Of a DNA stretch of 64,000 bases, positions 23,855 to 35,172 are shown piece after piece. Where the stretch lies: positions 240,502,836 to 240,566,835 of the forward strand of contig OZ005660.1 of the NCBI GenBank assembly GCA_963930645.1, read 5' to 3'. The stretch comes from Salticus scenicus (taxonomy: Eukaryota > Arthropoda > Arachnida > Araneae > Salticidae). The translations under genes were made by a program, and so were the position numbers. The first letter of the stretch is position 1; every line of letters starts with the position of its first letter. Under the pieces are notes generated by a model, which searched no databases, was not told the origin of the DNA, and saw nothing but the letters and a program-made list of their open reading frames with translations.

Positions 23855-24359
23855 TCGCAAAAAAACAAAAATCAGTTTTTGGGAATATCCTCAAGAAGGT
23901 TCTTGGCAGTTTTCTATATCTTTGTGCTATTATTGGTAGAGTTTTGCTCAAAAATCCGTATTTTTCTGAATTTGCCTCCGAAAATTATTTTTATCCCCAC
24001 CCTTAAAAATACAAAATCGCAGAAAATACTTTTTTTTTGTACTCAAGTCTAGTTTCTCCCTCTGCAATTTCGTCACAGTGAAGCAATTTGGACTTGAGTT
24101 ATGCTTATAAAGGGTTTTTTGCCTTCTGCCCCCCCCTCCCCCTCCCCCTAAAAAAAATGTGTTTTTGGAAATATCCTAAGGAAGTCGCATAGCCTTTTTT
24201 CAATACATTTGTTCCATTTTTGGTAGCGGACTATTAAAAAATCAGGGATTTTCCATGTTTCCCCCCTCCCTTCGTTTAAATATCGAAAATTCCTGAATAC
24301 AGATAATGTATTATTTGTACTCATGTCTAGTCTCCCCATGTGGAATTTCTTTACTGTGA

Positions 24360-24990
24360 AGTAATTAGGAGCCGAGTTATGCTTACAAACGTGTTTTTGT
24401 CTTTTGCTTTCCCCAGGGGGGAAAGGGGAGTAATTTCGGAAAAGTTGATAAGCATAATTTTAAGTTGGGTAAAGACTTATTCCTGCGAAGCGCCGTTTAA
24501 TTCTGTCCAGCCGTTCTCAAGTGATACCCGGACAAACGTGTTTTTGTCTTTTGCTCCTCAGGATGGGAATGTAGGGGAATTTCTGAAAAGTTGATAGATA
24601 TAATTTTAAGTTGGGTAAAGACCTAAATTCCTGCGAAGCACCGTTGAATCCTGTCCAGCCGTTCTCAAGTGATACCCGGACAAACGAGTTTTTGTCTTTT
24701 GCCCCCCCCAGGGGGGAACGTGGGGGAATTTCTGAAAAAATGATAGATATAATTTTAAGTTAGGTAAAATCTAAGTTTCTGCCAAGCGCCGTTGAATTCC
24801 GTCCAGTTGTTTTCAGGTAATACCCGGACAAACGTGTTTTTGTCTTTTGCCCACCCCCCAGGGGGAAACGTGGGGGAATTTCTGAAAAATTGATAGATAT
24901 AATTTTAAGTTAGGTAAAGATGTAAGTTTCTGCCAAGTACCGTTGAATTCCGTCCAGCCGTTCTCAAGTGATGCTTGGACAAAAAAGCGA
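24360..24990. repeat. Tandem array B in the Helitron: ~150-bp units
   Basis: Four units start near 24385, 24537, 24685 and 24833. Each has CAAACGTGTTTTTGTCTTTTGC, a C/G-rich palindrome (CCCCCAGGGGGGAA), GGGGAATTTCTGAAAA, TTGATAGATATAATTTTAAGTT, and GTTGAATTC.GTCCAGCCGTT. They are more alike than the units of array A and form a distinct family at the 5' (minus-strand) side of the element. Confidence 0.85.
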
Positions 24991-25133
24991 CATACAGACA
25001 CGATGACACACGCACACAGGCAAAATTTTCTGAAGTCATTTTCAGCTTTCATGGTGTGTGAAACGTGAAGATATCCCAAAATTTTTCGATTGCGACAAAT
25101 TTACAGACAAAAGTCTGACTTTATTAATATAGA

Positions 25134-27313
25134 TATCCTGCTACTAAAAAGTTTTGCTGATCTACCTAGTATTTTTGAAATTGTTGAGTATAGATACATA
25201 CCTATACATATCTGTATATTAGATTACAAACCACCTACTATTTGAATTATCTAAAACAATTATTAATTCATTTATTATTATTTTCTAAAAAATATAAATT
25301 AATGAAATCATGAAATATCCTCAAACTTCAGGTATAATTGATGAAAAAAATAGTAATCTATTTTTTTTTTTTTCCCAGTCATCGAATGAAAATCGTACAT
25401 GCCAAAAAGAGAAAAAGTAGGTATTAAAGTTTTAAATACATAACATTATACTTATTTTTTTTTCTAAATTCAGAATTTTGTAAGGATTTAAATAGAGAAA
25501 AAATCAGTTCGCATCTGACATTGTTTACAGATTAGTAAACGTTGGCCATCACTGACAAGAAATTAGCCAATAACCCTAAAAAAAACTCATAACCAAATAA
25601 TTCTTTTCATCATTTCAAAAAGACAGTTTTTTAAAATTAAATCTCCAAATGAATCTTTTGAATGCCTTTCAGAATCGTATTATAGTACTTAAACCTTAAA
25701 AATAAAGTTTCTTATTATCAAACAGGTAATTTTATTTCTCACAATTCAGTTCTTGAGTCTCGAAAACCTATCCATCTCTTCCACAATTTATAATCCATTT
25801 TCTCCTTTTTGCTTCATCAGATGGAAACTTAAACAATGGAAATTTGTGACGAAAATGATTTGTACAGTTGACAATTGCCTATATTTTACATAAAAATTAT
25901 CTGAAAATACGTTTAAAAACAATGCTGCATCATAATATGGGTACATTTATGTATAGTATAAAAAAAAAAAAAAAAAAAAAAAATCAATGATAGTGGATTT
26001 AAAACTGGTTTATTATTTAAGAAGATAAACATTGCTTTTGTAATTGCAGCATACGTTATTTATTTTATTGTAAAATTTTTGTGTAGCTTTTAAGACGCAA
26101 ATTGTAGAGAAAAAGAATTTTAAATCCACAGATGACAAACTTAAACGATTTAATATATTTTCCAAAGTTTTAAACATTATTTTAAAATATATCCTTGTGT
26201 ATTATACACTTTATTTTACACTTTTTTGTACGTCATACTATGTATTTTTATTAAAAATTAAATCAAAAGTTACTTTGCTTAAATAAATGTTTAGCAAGGA
26301 TATATATGCATCTACCAGCATTTTGAAGAAAAGCATTTTTCTTTTTGCTTAGTGTCAAAGAATTTCAGCAATACTACTTAGAATTATTAAAATTTTGCTT
26401 ATCTAAATTAAAATATTTAAAGAAATTTTGTTCCATTGTTTATCTATTTATTTTTTGAAACTGACAAATCTGTCTCTTCATTCATTCATTTTATTTTTAT
26501 TCATTTTATTATTATTATTTGTAAGAAAGATTTTTCTAGGAAATAAATAATTTTTATATAAAAGATACTCCATTACTCAGTGCAAATACCTTATTTAGTC
26601 TATAATTCCTTTTTTACAGAGTCACATAAAATCATTCAAATTTATTCCCAGAATTATTATAATACATTATTTTTTTAAAAAAAACTCGTATTTTAATTCA
26701 TTTTATGAAAATATATGCATTTTTCACAACTATTTATACGACTTATAATAAATATTCCTATCAACATTTCATTTAATTTTGCAGTTTTTAAAAATTAGAA
26801 AATATTATGTTATGAATTTTCACTTAATCTGGAAGCAGTTTATAGTTATAATTATTTGAGCATTTTATTTATTTATTTTTGCTTCTTTTTTACTTTGGTG
26901 CAATAAACCCTTTCCTCGATATTAAGTGGGACTACGTGAAATAAGGCTACCATTTGAAAATTTATCAACACGATGAATTTTGAAATTTTTAATTAATTAG
27001 AACCAAAGTTGGACAGAGAATTTATCATATAAATATTTTTTTATGATTTCACTTCGCAACTTGTTCATCTATTTTGATTACAAGTTGTGATCACTTGAAA
27101 ATGTGCCATCACGATAACTTTTGAAATACTAAACTGGTTTAAACCAAAGTTGGATTATGAACTTATGGTTCAAATATTTAGGATAAATTCACTGGTCAAC
27201 TTCCTGTTCGATAATTTCTATTTAAGTGAGAAGTTTGTTTTTCGATGTCAATGGTAGGGATAAAGTAAATTTTGGATAATATACCAAAATGTGTTTAATG
27301 ATATAGTGTTCTA
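25134..27313. other. AT-rich intergenic DNA, no gene seen
   Basis: No domain-like ORF or element ends were found in 2.2 kb. A degenerate ~150-bp direct repeat (ACCAAAGTTGGA blocks near 27002 and 27143) and A/T runs (about 25960-25983) are the only structure noted. Confidence 0.5.
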
Positions 27314-29877
27314 TACTCGGGGAAAGCAAAACTTGACAGCACTGTATATGCTACAGAGACCTTTTTACGCACTTGGCGTTAATTGGGTTGCCACATCGGG
27401 CGATTTAACGATGATTTGAGAAAGTTTTTTTTTTTTTTTTTTTTTTTCGATTAAAGTAAAAATATTTTTTCAGAGTATATTTTTTAGTTTCTTTACACTA
27501 AATTGGATGAATTTACACTGAATTGGTTACTTACAATTTATTGTGAATCCATATTATTGCAAATTGAGTAATATACTAAATTTTACCCTGAGAGAGAGAG
27601 AAAAAAAAAAAGTGTAATACGTAAATATTTTGAAAACGAAAAAAGAAAAAAAAAATATCTAAATTAAATATTATTTGTATGTATATTTTTTGTCTTTGTT
27701 TCCTTTAAAGAGAAATTGACTTTTTTTTTTTTTTTTTTTTTTTATATATATATATATATACTTTTAAAATATTTCGAATATATTTGGCAGAAAAATTATT
27801 TTATCATAAGATTTAAACTGTGATATATAAATGGCAGGATTTTCTCAAGAGAAAATGAGCAAAAAGTTCTGAATGAATAAAAGGTAATAAATTTTCAATT
27901 TGCATTATTATTTACCGGTTAATCAGTAAATGTTAAAAGTAGTAAAAAAAAATGAGAAAGTGGAAATAGTTTATTGCTTTTATGATAAATTTAAAAATTA
28001 AAAAAAATATTAATTTAAAATAAATAAATGTAGTGAGTTTTCATGTGCAGAGGCAATTTCTGTTTACAATTTGTTTGTATATTCATTCTGTCTGTACCCT
28101 GATTTTTTAAGCTAAATATGAATATGAGAATTTTTATATTCATTTATGAATAAAGTTAAGAAACTCACTATTTACGTGAAAAGAAAACGAATTTTAATTT
28201 ACTTATAAATATGACTTTTCTTGATGTCTTTATTTAATACTGATAAACACATACCTTTGCGATTGCTATTTGTAAAAAACTGAGTTGAAACATCTATTTT
28301 CTTAGCATTTTTATGAGGTTGGAATGAGATTTTTAAAGATGAGAAAAAGGGAAATGTTACGTTATTCGATTCTTTGGAATATGAATGAAAGCATGGCATT
28401 TCACGCATTTTTCAATTTATTTTGATGTATGTAATGGATAAGAAAGCTTTGATATTAATGTGATAGTATATTTAAAAGCAATCTTAAAATTTTCAGAAAC
28501 AATGTTCCCATTTTTTTTTTTTTTTTTTTAGAACTATTTTTTTTTCAGACAACATAGACTAAATAAAAACGATTTATGTTTTTATTTTGTGATTTTTTTT
28601 TTTTTTTTTCCTTTGGCACAGTTAAAAAAATATTAAAGGTAAAATTGAGAGATAATGTTCGACAGAAATTTTCAGAAAATTATATAGTTACCGTTTCAAA
28701 GGGCTGCAATTTATAAATAAAGTTAAGGACCCCTCCCTTTTCTTTTAAGGATATCTGTATATTTAAATCGAAAAATAACTATTGTAGTAAACTATTGAGC
28801 AATTGCAGCAAATGAGTGAAAATTTCGTCATACTTGATACCGAAAAACTTAGCAACTGAATCAATACCAGTTTTGTAGCCATTTGAAATTAATTTAGATA
28901 TCTAAAAATAAAAGTTTTTGACTTTGTGTAGCTTTTGGAAGAACTTCGTGGCATTTTTATGAATATAGAAGGCTTTTGGCTCTAAATCAAATCTCTAAAA
29001 GATAGATTTATAAGGACGAGAGAACTATTTCTTTCAAAGAGCCAGTAATAATAAAAATAATTGTGTCGTTAAATTTTGCGGTAGACTACCTTGATTAAAG
29101 CCGGCAGTGTCAGGAATACATTCTCATGCATACACAATAAATAAATAGGCCTCTTTTAGAAAATTATACTATGTGTAGGACAGAATTTAAATTTCATTTC
29201 AATTCATTTGACCACTATCAACCTTTATTTATTTATTTATTTTTAATTTAATTTAAACATAATGGTAGATAAATAATATAGTTTTTATTCATTTGAAGAA
29301 ATTATTATTTTACCAACTAAATCCAAAGAATTATAAGTAATAATTCTATTCGATGTAAGCTTTTTCTAATCAACATTTTTTCTAATGATATCTTTAAAAG
29401 TTAATATTTTAAACTACAATATATAAATCGCTACATAATTGCTCTATATATGTTTAAAATTTTGTCATTTCTCTCCAAGGTATCGATCTATTTGTTATAA
29501 AGTCTGAAACAATATTTATTTCCTAATTAATTTTCTTTAAGTAAATATCCATTAAAATAAAATTTGTTTTACAACGGAATGCTTGCTAATTATGTAATTT
29601 CGGCTTTAAATAATTGATCTGTCTCCCATTTATACGTTAATTTTACATACATAAGTCTGATTCTTTTTATATTATTAATATTATTATTAAAGATAATTAT
29701 GTTTTTTTTTTATTGTTTTGTTAGGGTAAAACAAAAAGAAAGTAAAACCTTTAGTATATAATACATAGTATAAATTAATGTAAACACCAGATTAGTTGTT
29801 GGTATTGGGAATAAAAATATTTTATATAAAAACGCGCCGCATTGAAATTATATTATCATTGTAATAATAATAACCAG

Positions 29878-29910
<33 letters not shown>

Positions 29911-30435
29911 GTATTTATCGAAGTATAATATATTTTTCCTCATTCCTGTAAGTTTGAATATTTCATTGACATGTTTGGTATTAATCTGGTGTAAAAATTT
30001 CCGAAACGTTCAAATCCGTCAAAATTTTTTCTCTATTTTTGATAGTTGTGAAATTAAAGAAGCGGACTGTACATTAATTATCTTCAAATGTTCGGAAAAT
30101 AAAGTAATCTATTAGCCCCACCAAACTTCTTCGCACTCACAATAGGGGTTAAAAGGTTGCTTCCGGTATTCCCTCTTCCGCCAATATTTCGCCAACAGAC
30201 TTTCTTCGCGAAACAATACATTCACATAAAATTTATGCTTATCTATTATAAAAAATACCTTGTGTTAACATAAATACGTTTAGTTTAAATAAACAATCAT
30301 TTTTCAGTTTACCGGAATAAAAAGAATCGAGTAAAAAGTTTATTGCACTTAAATATAGTAAAGAACTATTTTCTTTCGCGGAAGTACATTTTCTACAGGC
30401 TTCCACACACTGTCAACTTATGCTTTCCCCGAGTA
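27314..30435. mobile_element. 3.1-kb TIR element of unknown family
   Basis: The left end is TACTCGGGGAAAGCAAAACT. The right end, reverse-complemented, is TACTCGGGGAAAGCATAAGT. The 26-bp TIRs agree at about 24 positions, and both are flanked by TA (27312-27313, 30436-30437). TA flanks suggest a Tc1/mariner/pogo-type element, but no transposase fragment is visible. The interior is AT-rich with several A/T runs (27427-27447, 27721-27743, 28511-28530, about 29879-29909) and GC-richer ends. Confidence 0.6.
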
Positions 30436-30437
30436 TA

Positions 30438-31184
30438 GAAATATATCGAAAAATTTATCATGTATAGAATAAGACAGCTTTAAAATTATTATTGCAAAAC
30501 TAACTATGAAGCAGCAGTAGTATAAACAAAAAATTGATAAATGGAGGAGGGGGGGGGGTTGCTGAATACATTTATTTACTCACTTACTGCCTAATCTGGG
30601 TTTAAACCAAATGCAAAATTTCATTAACAAAATGTTAAAATATAAGTAGGCTTATGAATAATCAGTTTGCACACCATTAAAGATGCCTCTATATATTTCG
30701 TTGTTAACTACATATTTCTTTTAAAGATTTATCATCTCACATACATAACTATGTTTTTCTCTCCTTTAAATATGAAATGGAATGGTAAAATAATTGTTTT
30801 TCCATTGAAAAAAGTCTGATTCAAGTACAATACTAGCCAACTGTACTGCATATATTTTTTAATATTGTTGAATTTTAATTAATTTGAACATTTCAACTAT
30901 GATTTAGTTTTTTTAAAATACTTTTTTAATAAAAGGTTTCTTTACTAAACAATCCAATACACATAGTGAAATGCTTAAAAAAATTGATAACTTATTATTT
31001 AATTTTTGCATTTTGTGAAAAATGCAACTGTAATGATACATTGCTTGTGTGTGTATTATCCGTCTATCATTCTAGATAGATTGTATATTTGATATGTACT
31101 CTAGGTGCGAAGCAAAAAATGTCAGAAATTTATCAATGTTCTAGCATGAATTAATATTTTGTTTTGGTCTTTACTTTAACAGTG
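30438..31184. other. AT-rich intergenic DNA, no gene seen
   Basis: No gene or element ends were recognised. A G9 run lies at about 30551-30559. Confidence 0.5.
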
Positions 31185-31442
31185 TTATATATAAAATAAC
31201 CTAGTAAAAGAAATAATTTGGAGAGAGGAAAAGGAAATTCTTTTGCTACATGAAGCTGAAGAAGAATTTTCTTCAATTCCAATCGAATTATCAGTTAAAA
31301 TCCTAGTAGCAGAGTTGCTACATGCATCAGAAGAAATATTTTCTTCAAATGCAACCGAATTATCAATCAAATTATCTTCAGACACATTGTCAAGAGAAAT
31401 TGGTCCTGAAAACGACCTTTTTTTATCCAAATAGTCGGTCAT
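31185..31442 (-). CDS. Candidate N-terminal exon of an unidentified protein
   Basis: The 85-codon minus-strand frame begins MTDYLDKKRSFSGPISLDN and is acidic and Ser/Asn-rich. It contains two copies of a ~20-residue motif, LIDNSVAFEENISSDACSN and ILTDNSIGIEENSSSASCSK, about 27 residues apart. A short MxxYLxKKxx start followed by a low-complexity linker is common in transposase-derived proteins with TTF/BED-type fingers (family knowledge, weak). Upstream on the same strand, a TATATATA box in the 31665-32179 repeat could serve as its promoter, about 230 bp before the ATG. The last ~12 codons may be intron. No downstream exon was found. It could also be chance. Confidence 0.4.
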   Translation of the reverse strand: MTDYLDKKRSFSGPISLDNVSEDNLIDNSVAFEENISSDACSNSATRILTDNSIGIEENSSSASCSKRISFSSLQIISFTRLFYI

Positions 31443-31664
31443 TTTCTAATGAAATAAATCAAAGTAAGGAGCGTTAATAATAGCAACCGAGCACGATGGC
31501 ATACGGAGCGGAAGTAAACAATCATGTTATCCTGTAAGTTAAATGGCAAATATGCGCAGAATTAGATGAGCAGTAGTTGGAAGCATGACTCCCGGGAGTA
31601 TGGTTTTGGAAGTAAAAGTTGCTGATTAAGACGTAGACGCTTGTCAGCAAGGAGCAGTTTGGAG

Positions 31665-32179
31665 TAAGGCTCCTATATATACGAGCTAGCGCATCAGGCA
31701 TTTTGTTACCTTGTGGTTGCCACATGTACCCAGCGCGTTTCTCTGATAAACAAACGACAAACATCTTTTTTTATCGTGTTATGTTACTTTAGAGTAACTT
31801 ATTTTATAATATTTCATAATTTCAGCTAAGTAAACTATGGCATGGGAGTTTGTTTAGCGATAAACTGCTATAATCATTCAAGAAGTGAATATAAAGTGTT
31901 CACAGACCTTCTATTACTGTGTATTTAAGTATTGGAAGAAACAGAAACCGCCCTAACAACACATCTTACCCCAGTACATCCATAGGTTATCATCAGAATA
32001 AAATGACATCCTGATGGGAAAAAATGTGTTTTTAGGAATATTATTGTTGCTTATTGCTCTTATCTTGACCGGATTAGCTTCAGATCAATATTTTTTTAAA
32101 TCATTAGGGAAGCGATAAGGACGCCAAGCGGGAATGCTGTCCTCTTCGGAGGCAAAAAAATGGCGGTGATGCTCCGGCC
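31665..32179 (-). repeat. Dispersed ~515-bp repeat with a TATA box, copy 1
   Basis: This matches 56651-57187 in inverted orientation. Shared landmarks are GGCCGG.GCATCACCGCCAT, AGGACAGCATTCCCG, GCGTCCTTATCGCTTCC, AACTGACAT-like and TTATCGCTAAACAAACT blocks, AAGTTACTTTAAAGTAAC-like, and GATGCGC.AGCTCGTATATAT. The repeat ends just after the TATA-like motif (31672-31680 here). Repeats with a TATA at one border can be promoter-bearing TE ends such as LTRs or 5' UTRs. No TG...CA LTR ends are evident. Confidence 0.68.
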
Positions 32180-32181
32180 TA

Positions 32182-32374
32182 CAGTCGGCTGCAAAATTAT
32201 TCGAGCACTAGCCAATAATTCCTATGTTTAAAAAGTATACTTAAGACTGTTTTGCTAAGTAAATCCTTGTCGAATCATGTTCTTAGACTGATTAAGAACA
32301 TGACTCGAAAAGGATTTATTTATCAAAGCTGTATTAAGTGTACTTTTTTTTGGCAAGGATTATACGCCGCTGAA
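32182..32374. mobile_element. Tc1-type hairpin MITE
   Basis: It begins CAGTCGGCTGCAAAATTATT after TA. It has two inverted arms: TTTAAAAAGTATACTTAAGAC ... TCGAATCATGTTCTTA on the left and TAAGAACATGACTCGA ... GTATTAAGTGTAC on the right. They meet at a short loop near 32288. The right end is degenerate. Related copies lie at 13720 and 63873. Confidence 0.68.
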
Positions 32375-32375
32375 G

Positions 32376-32548
32376 TCGTGACGTCACAACATGGCGGTTG
32401 GGCATAAACTTTATAAACAAACATTGCGTACGTATACCCAGTGAGAAGTTTTGAATTGTCCGGTTGTTTTGTTTCCGATTTCGAACTTTCGAAGCAATTT
32501 TACGAGTCCTGGAGCACGGGCAGTTATATAAACTAATTTTGAAATACA
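32376..32548 (+). promoter_or_regulatory. Probable promoter/5' UTR of the THAP-DDE gene
   Basis: This GC-richer stretch directly precedes the exon-1 ATG. It contains GTGACGTCAC at about 32378-32387, an exact CRE (CREB/ATF)-type palindrome, followed by ACATGGCGG. No clear TATA box is visible. The assignment rests on position and the CRE-like word only. Confidence 0.4.
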
Positions 32549-32661
32549 ATGGTCTTGTGTTTTGCAGCCTGCTGCAATCATCAAACTGTGAGAAATGACT
32601 GTCACTTCTTTAGATTCCCTAAAGATAAAAAATTAAGAGCATTGTGGACAAATATGTCCAG
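32549..32661 (+). CDS. Exon 1 of the THAP-DDE gene (N-terminal THAP half)
   Basis: It starts MVLCFAACCNHQ and ends after TCC-AG at CAG|GTATGT (phase 2). It contributes Cys4, Cys9 and the HFFRFP motif of the C2CH finger. The exon is too short to stand out as an ORF; it was found because exon 3 needed an N-terminal THAP. Intron 1 is 3.27 kb. Confidence 0.85.
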
Positions 32662-35133
32662 GTATGTTTGTATTTTTATTTATTGAAAGGTTTTGAAAAG
32701 ATGAAATTGAATTTCTGTGTCACAATATTTTTTATCATTGTAATCGATACGGAAAAGATTCAGAATTCTTAGAATTGTTGTAATTTGATCTGTTCAATTA
32801 CTTAAATAAAAGTATATAACAATTTCATCAGTTTGATAAATACTAGGGCTCAAAAATTAAATTGTCCAGGGTTGATAAGAATTAAAAGCAGACTTTTTTT
32901 AATCACCTTAATACTAGCCAAGCTTATAAATATTTAATCGGAAGTATCTTTCCAAAAATTAATTTAGTGTCTTATTTTAGGTGTATACTAAAAGTAAACA
33001 GTGTCATTGCAAATGTAATGCTAACATCCCTTTTCTTTTTACTACAACAATTCAGTATTTCATACAAGCATTTTTTATAACGTAAATAACTAGAGGTTTG
33101 AACAGGCCGAAAATTTTAGGCCCGGCCTAGCCCGTTTCAAAAACATGAAAAATAACAACAACAATAAAAGATAAATAAATAAAGTTGTGTGACTTTCTAT
33201 GAAACAGTTTTTTAGTACTTGTTTTACAGAGGTTTTATATAGCAAAACAATGATGTAATGTTGTTTAACAAAACTACTGATCTTTTACAAGACAGTTATA
33301 CGTAAACAGAAATTCATTATTACAGATGAATAGAAGGCACAAAGACAGACAAAAAGTCAAATTGAAAATATTAGCATTCATCAAACAATATCGGATAGTA
33401 TTAAAAATGGTTAACACTATAAAAAATGCACGTTAAGGCATTTTCATTTGCCGTAATGTATCCAAATCCTATATGATCCAGTAAACAAAACTTTAATGCT
33501 AATCTAGCCATTTTTAATAAAAAGATGCTTTTGCACATCCTAAAAATGATACTAATTTCATCTAGTGCACTGGAAAGAAGAGGAAAAGTTAAAGTGGAGA
33601 GATTTTTATATCATTCATAACACCTGGACTCCACACATCATAGGGCAAAAAGCCTTAATATATCTAAGGACTGTAATATATCTAATTTCTTTTGTTTGTA
33701 CTTATACACCACTAGTAGCGTCATGCATACTATTTTGAATAGAAAACCATCTAATCAATTCACCATCAATTTCAAGACATGCTAAAAATATTTACAGAAA
33801 ATCTGATCACAAACAGACAGACTGACAGACAATTAAGTTGAAATTATAAGTATATATATATATTTTTTAACAAAATTAAATTTTATGTAACATACTAGTC
33901 TATAAATTTATATAAAATAAATGACTGAAGAAATATTTTATCATTTTTCATTTTCATTAATTAACAAGGAAAGAAGAAAAAAGTCTGAGTTGCTACGGCC
34001 CAGAAAAAATTTCATTAAAGCACGGTCTGCCCCAAGTGCACACACAAAAAGAAAAAAAAAAAAAGATTTCAAGCCCGAGCTCAGCCAGGCTTGAGAGCAA
34101 ATTTGAAAAATTTAGCCTTAACCTGGTCTGCAGGCAACGAGTCTGTGCCCATGCAAAACTCTAGTTTGGGCTTGTAAAAACTTTATTATGGTAAACACTA
34201 TGTAGTCTATGCAGCTATGTATCAGGGCCTGTAAAGATATAAATTAGGAAATTTGAGAGTTTTATCTTAAAATATTTGACTTGCATTTTATGATAAAAGA
34301 ACAGAGATAGATTGAATTGTAGATGGCTACAAATTATGATCAAGGCATTTTCCCCTAATATATTTAAAATTTGTTCTTCTAGGTTTGGTCTTTTTCCTTT
34401 TGCTATTAATAAACTCTTTGCTTCAATTTAATATCTTGGTTCAATTTTATTTCATCATCCTGTATTGTTAAAAGAATTGCAGAAATTAATAGTGGACTAA
34501 AAATAGGTTTAAAGAGAATAAATTCTATTTTGATTAATTATTAAAGTCATTTAACTTAACTGTCATCATCAAAATACTACTGTAGTTTTAACGAAAATTT
34601 AGTTATTGAATAACTCCTATCGGCAATTTTAGACTTTATGGGCACTTGTCTGTATTTTCTTTATTTTACTGTGTTTAAAATGAAAAATTTTACTATCATT
34701 TTTATTATATTTACATTTAAAATTAAATTTCTGCATTTGCAGAAAAATATTGAATGTATTTTGATTATTTAGGTTTTATTATAACTTATTTAAGTTATTT
34801 ATCACTTGTCATTGAATTATGTTATTTCACAGCGTTTAAATGTATGAATTTCATATATATTTGTATTCATTTTTAGCCTTTTCCATATTTTTTTCATTTC
34901 ATTTTTATGTATTTTCTGTGAAACTTTCTATTTTAACATACTATTTTATGTTTAATACCAAGTTAATAATGTTGAGCCAAATATAGGCATTAATTTAAAA
35001 TAATAGTGTAAACTTTTTTTCTCCTTTTAATAAAAGGTTCATATTTGTAGGTACATGGGCCATTTTTATTCAAAAGTCATAGTGAAGTACCTAGACTTCA
35101 TAAAGTCTATTAAAAAAAAAATCAGTGGAAAAG

Positions 35134-35172
<39 letters not shown>

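Larger units (their letters stand above)
22204..25133 (-). mobile_element. Helitron-like element (minus strand)
   Basis: On the minus strand it starts TCTATATTAATAAAGTCAG (from 25133), preceded by A. It ends GGGCAGAGCCTGCTAG (to 22204), followed by T. A TC start, a CTAG (CTRR) end and insertion between A and T without duplication are Helitron hallmarks. No Rep/helicase coding is visible in 2.93 kb, so it is non-autonomous. The interior is almost entirely tandem ~145-150-bp units. Confidence 0.68.

Noticed and set aside
23643..24052. Three ORFs with poly-proline followed by poly-lysine
   Set aside because: Direct translation of the C-run/A-run in different frames.
22480..24990. CRISPR-like array
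   Set aside because: Units are contiguous degenerate tandem copies without unique spacers, in a eukaryotic Helitron-like element.
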